Positions 8,973 to 17,394 of a stretch of 64,000 nt of DNA are shown in pieces. Both the position numbers and the translations under genes were made by a program. The DNA is from Neobacillus piezotolerans. Lineage in GTDB: Bacteria; Bacillota; Bacilli; Bacillales; Cytobacillaceae. The stretch spans positions 211,593-275,592 of the forward strand of contig NZ_QNQT01000004.1 of the NCBI RefSeq assembly GCF_003362805.1, written 5' to 3'. The notes beneath the pieces are model-generated. The model searched no databases. It saw only the letters and a program-made list of their open reading frames with translations, and was not told the origin of the DNA. How positions within the stretch are numbered: the first letter of the stretch is position 1; every line of letters starts with the position of its first letter.

Positions 8973-10154
8973 ATGATAAATAAACTCTCTATAGTTAAAC
9001 TGAATCCTATTATTATAAGGGAAGATAGAAAAAATTATATCGTAGAAGATAGGAAAAATGGCGAGTTTTACGAAATGCCCAATCCTGCTGTTGATGCAAT
9101 TAATCTTATTAACAAGGGGAAACCACTGGGGGATATTGAACAGATATTAAAGGTTAAATATCCCAATGAAGATATAGATATTATCGATTTTGCCAATCAG
9201 TTATTGGATTTAGAATTAATCAGCGAAGTTAATGGCGAATTGATTTTAAAAGAAGTTGATCAATTTGGACCGACTGGATTTCTGTGGATTCCAGAAAGTG
9301 TGAGCAGATTTTTCTTTAATAAATATAGTTATATTTTCTATATTAGTTTGTTGTTATTCAATATTTACATACTACTAACGAATCATCACCTTCTGCCAAA
9401 TTATAAAGATTATTTTATATTTTCATGGATGTCATTAAACATTTTATTATGGCTGGGGATTGGTGGGGCCCTACTCATTTTGCATGAATTTGGGCATATT
9501 ATCGCAATGAGGGCAAATGGCCTTCCAACAAGATTATCAATTGGCCATAGGCTATTTTTTATAGCCTTGGAAACAGATATGGCCGCCGCTTGGAAACTCC
9601 CTTCCGGTAAGAGGAATGTCCTTTATTTAGGCGGCCTCTGTTTTGATATGGTTGCCTTTGCCTGTGCATTGTCTATTCAGTATTTTTATCCAACTGGCCC
9701 TGCTTTGCTCCTGGCTATCATGAAGATTTTAGTTATCGATATATTCATCCGCTTCATTTTTCAGTGTGGTGTGTATATGAAAACTGATTTATATTTTGTG
9801 ATTGAAAATATCTCTGGCAGTTATAACCTTATGGAAAATGCCCATCACTATATAAAAAGTAAATTCAAAAAAGAAGCCAGAAAAGCTGGGGAAGCTGTTT
9901 ATGAGGAAGAGAAAAGGACGATCAAGTCGTATAGCGTCATCTACTTCATTGGTGTGCTTTTAACCATACTTGTTTTTGTTTTCTATTCCATCCCGCAAAT
10001 CATCACGACAATGAGCCATTCAATCGATAGGCTCAGCAGCCCTTTATTTTCAAAACCTTTCTTTGATGGGGCGATTGTTTTGGTTCAAACCTTGACAGGT
10101 TTAAGCCTCCTCCTCTACTCCTGGTACAAAAAGTACCGGCTCAAAAAAGAATAA
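8973..10154 (+). CDS. PqqD-like domain plus M50 membrane metallopeptidase
   Basis: A 393-residue protein. Residues about 8-95 look like a PqqD/RRE winged-helix fold (REDRKNYIVED..., then FANQLLDLELISEVNGE). A polytopic M50 domain follows, with zinc motif LHEFGHIIAM (HEFGH about 171-175) inside a helix and a later KTDLYFV that fits the third, Asp ligand (about 272). Such proteins cleave within or near the membrane; relatives act in peptide maturation (YydH-like) or as S2P proteases. ATG 8973 follows AGGTG; the in-frame GTG 8964 lacks a site of its own. It is the last gene of the block. Substrate inference: the adjacent 22-residue peptide. Confidence 0.82.
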   Translation: MINKLSIVKLNPIIIREDRKNYIVEDRKNGEFYEMPNPAVDAINLINKGKPLGDIEQILKVKYPNEDIDIIDFANQLLDLELISEVNGELILKEVDQFGPTGFLWIPESVSRFFFNKYSYIFYISLLLFNIYILLTNHHLLPNYKDYFIFSWMSLNILLWLGIGGALLILHEFGHIIAMRANGLPTRLSIGHRLFFIALETDMAAAWKLPSGKRNVLYLGGLCFDMVAFACALSIQYFYPTGPALLLAIMKILVIDIFIRFIFQCGVYMKTDLYFVIENISGSYNLMENAHHYIKSKFKKEARKAGEAVYEEEKRTIKSYSVIYFIGVLLTILVFVFYSIPQIITTMSHSIDRLSSPLFSKPFFDGAIVLVQTLTGLSLLLYSWYKKYRLKKE

Positions 10155-10160
10155 GCGATC

Positions 10161-10197
10161 TAGCCATTTCGGATACCGATCCGGGATGGCTTTTTTG
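10161..10197 (+). terminator. Terminator closing the peptide/M50 block
   Basis: Outer arms AGCCAT and ATGGCT with an inner TCGG/CCGA stem, then TTTTTTGTTG. Confidence 0.75.
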
Positions 10198-10270
10198 TTG
10201 TATGAATTTAAGAGTTTGCCCCCTTATCGCCTCCTTTGTGTCAAAACTTTGTCGGAATCGCCGGAAGTAA

Positions 10271-10334
10271 GGGAATTTTCCCCCGAGGATGGGGGAATAC
10301 CCCTATTCAGGAGAAGAACTGGTTTTTTTACAAT
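10271..10334 (+). promoter_or_regulatory. Candidate activator-dependent promoter of the molybdoenzyme operon
   Basis: A -10 TACAAT (10329-10334) has a poor -35 (TTCAGG, 10306-10311) at 17 bases. Immediately upstream, TACCCCT (10298-10304) matches the NarL-type heptamer TACYYMT, and GGGAATTTTCCC (10271-10282) is an inverted repeat. A weak -35 abutted by an activator site would suit control by the NarL/NreC-family regulator encoded downstream. A seven-base match alone is weak evidence. Confidence 0.4.
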
Positions 10335-10377
10335 GGGAGTAACAAAAGAAAGTGCGATTTTTTAAGGAGGAACTCCC

Positions 10378-11460
10378 ATGCAGGCAAATCTTGATACTGT
10401 AAAAAAACCTGGCCGGTCTGTAAACGATGCTTTTGCATCCCATTTTGCGAAGTCGATGTTTCTGACGGTACTCGGCCTTGCCATCCTTTCTTTCATTGGT
10501 ACGAGAATGTTTACCCACGTTGATTTGAACCTTTACGGATATATGGTTGGGACGATTGTTTTCCTCGGTCGATTTTTCTACAGGTTCATTGCCTGGGGAG
10601 AAAGGCCACCGACAAAGATTTTTATAAAAAAGGGCATCAAGCTTCTTTTTAGAAAAACGACTCCCAAAACGGCGACGGAGCAGCTGGTTACATACCGGTT
10701 CATCTGGAACAGGGGCCTGTACCGCTGGACGCAGCATATCATGATGGGCTGGGGCTGTGTGATTGCGCTTCTCGTAACTTTTCCTCTAGTTTTCAGCTGG
10801 ATGTACTTTACGATGGCGGACAATGGCATGTACACAATCGTCCTGTTCGGGATGGACATCATGACGGTGCCAGCTGATGGCTTTATTGCGTTTTTATCGT
10901 ATAACGCCCTTAACATTTCGGCGTTCATGGTCATCATAGGCGTTTCAATGGCGCTGTACCGCCGCCTGAAGAACATGCAGGCGCGCGCGGAACAGACTTT
11001 CATGTACGACTTCCTGCCTTTATACTTATTGCTTTTTGTGTCAATAACGGGCCTTGCCCTTACTTTTATCAATATCGTGCTCCACGGATACGGGCACCAA
11101 GTTATGTCACTGGTCCACCAGTACTCGGTTATCATCACCTTGATTTACATGCCGTTTGGAAAACTTGCCCACATCCCGTTCCGTCCGCTGAGCGTATTCG
11201 CTAGGAACTACCGCGAGCATTACGCGGAACAGGGAACGAAGAAATGCAAGGTTTGCGGAACAGGGTTCGTGTCTGTCGAGCAATCAAATGATGTCATCGG
11301 TGTACTCGGAATCAACAATATGGAATTCGAATCGAAGGAAGGCTTCCATCTTGCGGAACTTTGCCTTCCATGCCGCCGGAAGTACCGGATCGCCCAGTTT
11401 TCGGGGTTTGCGACCCACCACGTGAAAGTCAAGGAGGCCAATCAGAATGCTAAAGGCTGA
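10378..11460 (+). CDS. NarI-like b-type cytochrome membrane subunit with CxxC tail
   Basis: A 360-residue membrane protein with about six helices. His residues in RWTQHIMMGWG, VLHGYGHQVMSLVHQYS and GKLAHIPFRPL are candidates for haem b ligands as in NarI-type quinol oxidases. The cytoplasmic C-terminus carries CKVCG and LCLPC, a rubredoxin-like metal knuckle not found in NarI. It is the first gene of the operon and overlaps the catalytic subunit by 14 bases. Likely role: take electrons from menaquinol, with the Rieske protein, and pass them to the Fe-S and molybdenum subunits. Start ATG follows AAGGAGG. Confidence 0.75.
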   Translation: MQANLDTVKKPGRSVNDAFASHFAKSMFLTVLGLAILSFIGTRMFTHVDLNLYGYMVGTIVFLGRFFYRFIAWGERPPTKIFIKKGIKLLFRKTTPKTATEQLVTYRFIWNRGLYRWTQHIMMGWGCVIALLVTFPLVFSWMYFTMADNGMYTIVLFGMDIMTVPADGFIAFLSYNALNISAFMVIIGVSMALYRRLKNMQARAEQTFMYDFLPLYLLLFVSITGLALTFINIVLHGYGHQVMSLVHQYSVIITLIYMPFGKLAHIPFRPLSVFARNYREHYAEQGTKKCKVCGTGFVSVEQSNDVIGVLGINNMEFESKEGFHLAELCLPCRRKYRIAQFSGFATHHVKVKEANQNAKG

Positions 11461-13651
11461 GTTCAGGAACGAACGCGATAAATTTTTCAAAGAAGTAGAG
11501 AACCTTAACCACCCGAATGAAACGCTCGTAAAAACCCATTGCAGTTATTGCGCGATGCAGTGCGGGATGAACTTGAGGGTAAATACGGTTACGAATAAAA
11601 TCATCGGCGTTGAGCCTCGTTACGACTGGCCGGTGACGCTCGGTAAAATGTGTCCGAAAGGGGTTACCGCTTACCAGCAGGTTAACCACCCGGACAGGAT
11701 TCTGAAGCCTTTAATCCGTGATGATAAATCTATAAAAGGAACAAAAGAGGGATTCCGTGAAGCATCCTGGGACGAAGCATATGACCTGATTGTCAAGAAC
11801 TTCAAAAAGCTCCAGGCGGAATACGGCAAGGATAGCCTGTCTGTATACGGCGGCGTGTCCATGACGAACGAAAAGTGCTACCTGACTGGGAAGTTTGCCC
11901 GTGTCGGATTGCAAACACGATACATCGATTACAATGGCCGTTTCTGTATGTCAAGCGCGGCCGGTGGGCTGAACCGTTCTTTGGGAATCGACCGCGGTTC
12001 AACTGTTCCTTGGACCGATGTCCATGAAACGGACTGCCTGTTCATTGCCGGAAGCAACACAGCCGAGTGCCATCCGACTTCGATGTTCCGCGTCTGGAAC
12101 GTCCAGGAACGGGGCGGGTACCTGATTATCGCCGATCCGCGTGAAACACCAATTGCGCGCCGAGCAGATGTCCACCTAGACCTGATGCCGGGGACGGACC
12201 TTGCGCTCGCAAACGGCATTGTGAATTTATTGATCCAAAACGGCTATGCCGATGAAGAATTCGTGAACAACCATACGAATGGTTTTGCTGAATTGAAAGA
12301 ACTCGTAAAAGAATTCACGCCTGAATACACAAGTGAGCTTACGGGCGTCGCCCCGGAAAAAATCATCCGCGCAGCCGAGCTGTTTGGAAAGGCACCAAAT
12401 GCAATCGTTATGTTCGCCCGCGGAATTGAGCAGCAGCAGAAAGGTGTCGACAATGTTTCAGCCTATGTGAACATGTCGCTTGTCACAGGTAAAATCGGAC
12501 GTCCGAAAGCAGGCGTCGCAACAATCACTGGCCAGGGGAACGGCCAGGGCGGACGCGAGCACGGCCAAAAAGCTGATGCGCTTCCGGGCTACCGTAAAAT
12601 TGCCTATCCAGAGCATGTAAAGGAAATCGCTGAAGTATGGGGAATTCAGCCAGAGGAAATGCCTCAGGCAGGGGTATCCGCTTATGAAATGTTTGGTTTG
12701 ATGGAGCAAAAAACAATTCGCGCTCTTTACCTGCTTTGCTCGAATCCGGCAGTATCCGCCCCGAACCTGAACTATGTCAGGGAGCAAATGAAAAATCTCG
12801 ATTTCATGGTCTGTGTCGACTTTTACATGTCTGAATCCGCTGAATTCGCGGACGTCATCCTGCCAACAACAACTTGGGCTGAGGACGAGGGGACGACAAC
12901 GAATGTTGAAGGCCGGATTATTAAAATTAACCGCGCCCAGGAACCGCTTGGAGAATCGAAACCGGACTGGAAAATTCAGGTTGAGATTGCCGAGCTTATG
13001 GGACGGGGAGAATATTTTTCCCACCTGAAAACTTCGTTGGACATTTTCAATGAACTGCGCCGCGCATCAAAAGGCGGAATCGCGGATTACTCGGGAGTTA
13101 CATGGGAAAAGATAGACAAACAGGATGGCGTTTTCTGGCCATGCAAGAGCGAAGACGATCCAGGAACGCCTCATCTGTTCCTAGATAAGAAGTTCTACCA
13201 TCCGGACGGGAAGGCGAAGCTGTTCGCCCTGCCATACACACCTCCAGCAGAGGAGCCGGATAATGAATTTCCGCTCCGCCTTACGACAGGCCGTGTTGTC
13301 TATCATTATCTATCAGGCAACCAAACTAGAAGAATTCAATTTTTGCATGATATGTGTCCGGAACCATTTGTCGAGGTACATCCGGAAACAGCGGCGAAGT
13401 ACGGAATCGAGCATGAGGAAAAGGTCCTCCTTTTCACCCGCCGCGGTGAAGCGGAATACAAGGTGAAAATCACCGAAGCAATTCGGAAAGATACCATTTT
13501 CGTTCCTTATTCATGGGGACATGAAAAATCAATCAACCTACTAACAATCCCGGCGCTTGACCCGATAAGCAGGATGCCGGAGTTCAAGGCATGCGCCGCT
13601 GAGATCAAGAAGGTGCAAGCCGTAAATACCGAATTGAAGAAGGTGCAATGA
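11447..13651 (+). CDS. Molybdopterin oxidoreductase catalytic subunit (Nap/Nas clade)
   Basis: A 734-residue bis-MGD enzyme. The N-terminus binds one [4Fe-4S] cluster (HCSYCAMQC at 32-39 and Cys69 in KMCPKG). NGRFCMSSAAGG places Cys167 as the Mo ligand, as in Nap and assimilatory nitrate reductases (SRLCMSS). A C-terminal molybdopterin-binding domain contains RLTTGRVVYHYLSGNQTRR. There is no Tat signal, so it is cytoplasmic. Length fits NasC/NapA rather than NarG. The Nre-like regulators downstream suggest nitrate as substrate, but a formate-dehydrogenase-like or other oxyanion activity cannot be excluded. Strong site AAGGAGG. Confidence 0.85.
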   Translation: MLKAEFRNERDKFFKEVENLNHPNETLVKTHCSYCAMQCGMNLRVNTVTNKIIGVEPRYDWPVTLGKMCPKGVTAYQQVNHPDRILKPLIRDDKSIKGTKEGFREASWDEAYDLIVKNFKKLQAEYGKDSLSVYGGVSMTNEKCYLTGKFARVGLQTRYIDYNGRFCMSSAAGGLNRSLGIDRGSTVPWTDVHETDCLFIAGSNTAECHPTSMFRVWNVQERGGYLIIADPRETPIARRADVHLDLMPGTDLALANGIVNLLIQNGYADEEFVNNHTNGFAELKELVKEFTPEYTSELTGVAPEKIIRAAELFGKAPNAIVMFARGIEQQQKGVDNVSAYVNMSLVTGKIGRPKAGVATITGQGNGQGGREHGQKADALPGYRKIAYPEHVKEIAEVWGIQPEEMPQAGVSAYEMFGLMEQKTIRALYLLCSNPAVSAPNLNYVREQMKNLDFMVCVDFYMSESAEFADVILPTTTWAEDEGTTTNVEGRIIKINRAQEPLGESKPDWKIQVEIAELMGRGEYFSHLKTSLDIFNELRRASKGGIADYSGVTWEKIDKQDGVFWPCKSEDDPGTPHLFLDKKFYHPDGKAKLFALPYTPPAEEPDNEFPLRLTTGRVVYHYLSGNQTRRIQFLHDMCPEPFVEVHPETAAKYGIEHEEKVLLFTRRGEAEYKVKITEAIRKDTIFVPYSWGHEKSINLLTIPALDPISRMPEFKACAAEIKKVQAVNTELKKVQ

Positions 13652-14214
13652 TGGATAAGAGGCTTTATATAGAACTTGAAAACTGTATAGGATGCCGCTC
13701 ATGCCTTGCTGCCTGCACACAGTGCGGCGGGCATGAAGAGCGGAACCGGAACTACGTTTACGACGTAAATCCGCTTGTCGACCGGCAGACGATGCCTCTT
13801 ATGTGCCTTCACTGCGTGAATCCGGCATGTGCGAGAAGCTGCCCGGCCCAGGCCATCCAGATCCATGAAACAGGCGCGGTCCTCTCAGCCCTCGTGGAGA
13901 AATGCATCGGCTGCCAAAACTGTACAATCGCCTGCCCATACGGCATCCCGAAATTTGATACTGAGCAGAACCTGATGTACAAATGTGACTTATGTATCGA
14001 CCGTTCCAAGGACGGCATCCCGCCAATGTGCGCGAGCGTCTGTCCAACGAATACGCTTCAGTGGCTTACAGATGAGGAAATTGATGCGAAGCGAAAGCAA
14101 TTCAATCTTGATAATGGCGGCAAATGGGTGACAAGCCTGCCGTACCTTGAAGGCGAAACAAACGTCAAAGTGAACCTGCCTGGCATTTTTCAGGGCGTCA
14201 CGAAACTGTTTTAG
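13648..14214 (+). CDS. Ferredoxin-type electron-transfer subunit with four [4Fe-4S] motifs
   Basis: A 188-residue protein of the DmsB/NrfC/HybA type. It has CIGCRSCLAACTQC at the N-terminus, then CLHCVNPACARSCP, CIGCQNCTIACPYG and CDLCIDR...CASVCP, enough for four clusters. It would wire the cytochrome subunit to the molybdenum subunit on the cytoplasmic side. Its ATG overlaps the stop of the catalytic gene (ATGATG). Confidence 0.88.
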   Translation: MMDKRLYIELENCIGCRSCLAACTQCGGHEERNRNYVYDVNPLVDRQTMPLMCLHCVNPACARSCPAQAIQIHETGAVLSALVEKCIGCQNCTIACPYGIPKFDTEQNLMYKCDLCIDRSKDGIPPMCASVCPTNTLQWLTDEEIDAKRKQFNLDNGGKWVTSLPYLEGETNVKVNLPGIFQGVTKLF

Positions 14215-14225
14215 GAGGGATTGGC

Positions 14226-14750
14226 ATGACAGAGAAAAATAATAAAATCCCGTTCGAAGAAGATAACTATACACATAATATAAACCGCAACAACGAGCGG
14301 AAGCTGGACCGGCGCGGCTTCATGAAAACCCTTGTCGGCGCGGCGGGCGTGTTCGCCGTCTCCTCCCTTCCATGGGGGGCGATGGCCGCGAAGGAATTGA
14401 TGGGCCTTGGCGAAAAGGAATACCCGCGCAAAAAGATTGCGAGCCTCGATTCGGTTGCTGTCGGGGATGCAGTTGAATTCGCTTTTCCCGGTGAGCATGA
14501 CAGCGCGATTATGATCATGCTGTCCGAGACAAAATTCGTTGCCTATCAAAATGCATGCACACATCTCCGTTGCCCTGTTTTTTGGAACAAGGAAGAGAAG
14601 GACCTGCTTTGCCCGTGCCACCATGGAAAATTTGACGTTGAAACAGGAGCTCCGACCGCGGGGCCGCCAAGAAGGCCGCTGCCGGAAATCTATGTAAAGG
14701 TAGATAAGGGTTCAGTATACGCAACAGGGGTGAAACGCTATGAAGCCTAG
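14226..14750 (+). CDS. Rieske [2Fe-2S] protein with Tat signal
   Basis: A 174-residue protein. DRRGFMK at about 28-34 followed by a hydrophobic stretch is a Tat signal or anchor, so the cluster domain lies outside the membrane. The Rieske motifs are CTHLRC (about 111-116) and CPCHHG (about 129-134), with the usual two Cys and two His ligands and a likely disulfide pair. It resembles QcrA-type Rieske subunits, but its place in a molybdoenzyme operon suggests a quinol-oxidising role there. Start follows AGGAGGG. Confidence 0.88.
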   Translation: MTEKNNKIPFEEDNYTHNINRNNERKLDRRGFMKTLVGAAGVFAVSSLPWGAMAAKELMGLGEKEYPRKKIASLDSVAVGDAVEFAFPGEHDSAIMIMLSETKFVAYQNACTHLRCPVFWNKEEKDLLCPCHHGKFDVETGAPTAGPPRRPLPEIYVKVDKGSVYATGVKRYEA

Positions 14751-14940
14751 TAAAGCAAACTTCTTCATCCTGTGCGCTGTCCTGTTTTTGAATATCGTTT
14801 GCACCCATTTCATGGTCCAGCAGTACTTCTTCGAAAACTATGTCAACTCGCTCATTTTCGGAGCCATGAATATCGTGCTTTTCCCGTTCGCCTTGTACAT
14901 TTATAAGAAGGAACGGAAACAGGAGCGTGAACGGCTATGA
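14740..14940 (+). CDS. Small two-helix membrane protein of the molybdoenzyme operon
   Basis: 66 residues with two hydrophobic segments (about 8-28 and 38-55) and a basic tail (YKKERKQERERL). Its ATG lies inside the end of the Rieske gene. Family not recognised; probably a small subunit or anchor of the complex. Confidence 0.75.
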   Translation: MKPSKANFFILCAVLFLNIVCTHFMVQQYFFENYVNSLIFGAMNIVLFPFALYIYKKERKQERERL

Positions 14941-15251
14941 TGAACAGCGAGACGTACATCGACTTTTGTTTTGCCAGAAAGGGAGAGGGGAACTTTTCTC
15001 CTGAAGTGGATTCCTTGTTAAAAGATCTTTTTTCCGGGAAGCGCCTGAACTGGTTCCTGGAAGAAAAGCAGGCCGATGGTGCGGACGTGGTCATTGCCGA
15101 AATAAAAGGGATGAGCCCCTTCCAGACAGAAGAAGAGGCAATCGCCTTTATCGAAGCAAATGCCGGGGAACCGTTCTGGCACTATCTGCAGGGGTATAAA
15201 ATCTTTGTTTATCCTAATAAGAGAGGGTGCGGTAGCTGTGGAACCCATTAA
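14937..15251 (+). CDS. Unknown 104-residue protein with C-terminal CGSCG motif
   Basis: A soluble acidic protein ending in GCGSCGTH, a possible metal- or redox-active Cys pair. It starts within the stop region of the previous gene (ATGA overlap), so it belongs to the same operon. I do not recognise the family. By position it could be an assembly factor for the cofactors, in place of a NarJ/NapD chaperone, which is not visible here. Confidence 0.7.
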   Translation: MMNSETYIDFCFARKGEGNFSPEVDSLLKDLFSGKRLNWFLEEKQADGADVVIAEIKGMSPFQTEEEAIAFIEANAGEPFWHYLQGYKIFVYPNKRGCGSCGTH

Positions 15252-15513
15252 GCTGAAAGAGCTGAAACGCTTTGAAGGTACCGATGTCGAACTGGCCATC
15301 ACGGACAGGGAAGGCGGCGAGAAAGCTCCTGCCATCAGGAAGACGATCAAATACGTCCTGATGTGCCCGGATGCAACGCACGTGAGATTCTATTTTGACA
15401 AAAATAAATTCCTTGCCGTGCCGGTATCGAGTGAGTTTGGCGGAACGGACGAGGAACTGACGGCATACGATGCTGCGAGCGGCCTGTCTTACTCCGTAAA
15501 AATGAAGCGGTAA
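15238..15513 (+). CDS. Unknown 91-residue protein, last gene of the molybdoenzyme operon
   Basis: Begins at GTG 15238 (VEPIKLKELKRFEG...), overlapping the preceding gene by 14 bases. The longer in-frame start at 15160 would lie deep in that gene and lacks a ribosome-binding site. The protein is soluble and predicted beta-rich, without cysteine pairs. Function unknown; co-transcription with the complex is the only clue. Confidence 0.65.
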   Translation: MEPIKLKELKRFEGTDVELAITDREGGEKAPAIRKTIKYVLMCPDATHVRFYFDKNKFLAVPVSSEFGGTDEELTAYDAASGLSYSVKMKR

Positions 15514-15546
15514 AGGCGGCCCATGGAAAAGAAGGAGGAAAATGGT

Positions 15547-16200
15547 ATGGAGGATTTGACGGGAAATAAAGACATTAGCTCATATATTATCCATTCCCAG
15601 GAAGACGAATTAAAAAGAATCGCGCTCGACCTTCACGAAGGTGTCGGCCAAAATCTGTACAGCGTCTTCAATGGCCTTCAATTTATCCAGGCTTCGATAC
15701 AGGATCCGGGAATGAAGGCGTATGTGAACGAAATGTCCCAGCTAATGGAGCGGACAATCCAGGAAATCCGCCTTCTATCCGTTGAATTGCATCCTCCTAC
15801 TTTAAGCACCCTAGGCTTCGTTCCTGCGGTTAAAAGCTATATTAAACTTTATACTTCAACTTTCGGGATTCTTGTCGATGTCGAGGTGGAAGGCGAAGAA
15901 CAGGCCATTTCCGAAAAAGGCAGGATTGCCGTTTTCCGGGTTTGCCAGGAAGCATTGGCGAATATCGCGAAGTATGCGGATACTTGCCATGTCAGCCTTG
16001 GAATCCGATGGTCGCATGATTCATTGACCGTGTCCATCAAGGACTTTGGCAAGGGCTTCAATCTTGATGAGAGCGCTATTGCATTCCAGTCTTCCGGCCT
16101 TGCCGCAATGAAGGAAAGGATGCTTCTTGCTGGCGGCAATTGCCATATTTCCTCTACAATAGGGGAAGGGACATTGATCGAACTGACCCTGCCGCTGTAA
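15547..16200 (+). CDS. Soluble HisKA_3 sensor kinase
   Basis: A 217-residue kinase with no membrane helix and almost no sensor domain. The H-box is LKRIALDLHEGVGQNLYS, then an ATPase domain with QEALANIAKYA and DFGKGF. ATG 15547 follows AAGGAGG at proper spacing; the in-frame ATG 15523 has only a weaker AAAGGCGG. It directly precedes the response regulator gene. Lacking a sensor, it may receive input from a partner protein, for example the GAF protein encoded two genes on. Confidence 0.85.
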   Translation: MEDLTGNKDISSYIIHSQEDELKRIALDLHEGVGQNLYSVFNGLQFIQASIQDPGMKAYVNEMSQLMERTIQEIRLLSVELHPPTLSTLGFVPAVKSYIKLYTSTFGILVDVEVEGEEQAISEKGRIAVFRVCQEALANIAKYADTCHVSLGIRWSHDSLTVSIKDFGKGFNLDESAIAFQSSGLAAMKERMLLAGGNCHISSTIGEGTLIELTLPL

Positions 16201-16257
16201 GCAAGCCGGCTGGGTTTTTTTTAAAAAAGCTGTCCGATGAGTAAAGGGGAGTTTGCT

Positions 16258-16911
16258 TTGATAAAAATCCTGCTAGTAGATGACCATGCCGTAGTCAGGA
16301 TGGGCCTTTCAATGCTTTTGAATACGCACCCCGATATGAGGGTCGTTGGTGAGGCGTCGGAAGGGAACGAAGGGATTCAAAAAGCCCTGGAGCATAAACC
16401 GAATGTTGTTATTATGGACCTAAGCATGCCCCACGGCAAGGATGGGCTTTCGGCAACGGGTGAGCTGAAAAAGCTGATGCCTGAAGTAAATATCCTGATT
16501 CTCACGATGCATGACGATGAAGAATATTTGTTCAGGGCGATCCAGGCCGGCGCGTCCGGCTGTATATTGAAGAGCGCCCCGCACGATGAGCTTTTGGCGG
16601 CGATCGAGACCGTTGCGAAAGGCGATGCGTATCTGCATCCGTCAGCGACAAAAAGGCTCATGGAAGAGTATATGGGCGCGGTAAGGCAAGGGAGCACCGA
16701 TACGTTCAATCTTCTGTCCGACAGAGAAAAGGAAGTGCTGACCCTGATTGCCAAAGGTTTTTCGAACAAGGAAATTGCCGAGCAGTTAGTGATTTCTGTC
16801 AAAACGGTGGAGACACATAAAGGAAATGTCATGGAAAAATTGCAGTTAAAAACAAGGCCCGAACTCGTCCAATACGCCATTAAAAAAGGGCTGTTGGGAT
16901 ACGGCTTGTAA
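16258..16911 (+). CDS. NarL/NreC-type response regulator
   Basis: 217 residues: a receiver domain with VDDHAVVRMG and phospho-acceptor Asp in VVIMDLSMP (about 54), then a LuxR-type HTH (LTLIAKGFSNKEIAEQLVISVKTVETHKGNVMEKL). TTG 16258 is chosen because AAGGGGAG lies just upstream; ATG 16237 has no clear site. The only response regulator in the cluster, it probably serves both kinases and activates the molybdoenzyme operon. Confidence 0.9.
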   Translation: MIKILLVDDHAVVRMGLSMLLNTHPDMRVVGEASEGNEGIQKALEHKPNVVIMDLSMPHGKDGLSATGELKKLMPEVNILILTMHDDEEYLFRAIQAGASGCILKSAPHDELLAAIETVAKGDAYLHPSATKRLMEEYMGAVRQGSTDTFNLLSDREKEVLTLIAKGFSNKEIAEQLVISVKTVETHKGNVMEKLQLKTRPELVQYAIKKGLLGYGL

Positions 16912-16926
16912 GGGGAGTTAACCGGG

Positions 16927-17382
16927 ATGAAGGAATTGAGGGGACTAAAGCCTGTCATCGAAAAATGCGAGCAGCTGCGGGAGTCAATTGGCTGCGATTT
17001 TGTCGGGCTCGCCCTCCAGAACAGGGTTGGCCTAGATATCCGCTGGCATTTCGCATCAGGCAATCGGAATGATAAATACGAGCGGATTACAGTCCGATAT
17101 GGTAAAGGAATTGCCGGTAAGGTGATTTCAAGCGGGAGCCCGCTCCTTGTAGAAAACTTTCCGGAGAATATTCTCGGCAAAGCAACCGACTATCCGATCA
17201 TGCTGGCCGAAAAGCTGATTTCCTCCTATGCGGTGCCTCTGTTTTTCAGGGGAGTGCCGAAAGGGGTCCTGCTGGCCGGGAACAGGGCGGCGAGCTCCTT
17301 CAGCATTCAATCGTGCACGGCGGCCAAGGAAACAGCAGCGGCGCTGGAGAAGATTCTTGAAGGGCAAGTGTACTTTGAATGA
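16927..17382 (+). CDS. Single-domain GAF protein, NreA-like (possible nitrate receptor)
   Basis: 151 residues forming one GAF domain (YGKGIAGKVISSGSPLLVENFPEN, then SSYAVPLFFRGVPKGVLLAGNR). Staphylococcal NreA is a GAF protein of similar size that binds nitrate and controls the NreB kinase. The same order, GAF gene next to HisKA_3 kinase and LuxR-type regulator, is seen here. The nitrate-binding role is inferred from context and size. Confidence 0.75.
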   Translation: MKELRGLKPVIEKCEQLRESIGCDFVGLALQNRVGLDIRWHFASGNRNDKYERITVRYGKGIAGKVISSGSPLLVENFPENILGKATDYPIMLAEKLISSYAVPLFFRGVPKGVLLAGNRAASSFSIQSCTAAKETAAALEKILEGQVYFE

Positions 17383-17394
17383 TGGAGGCTCTTT

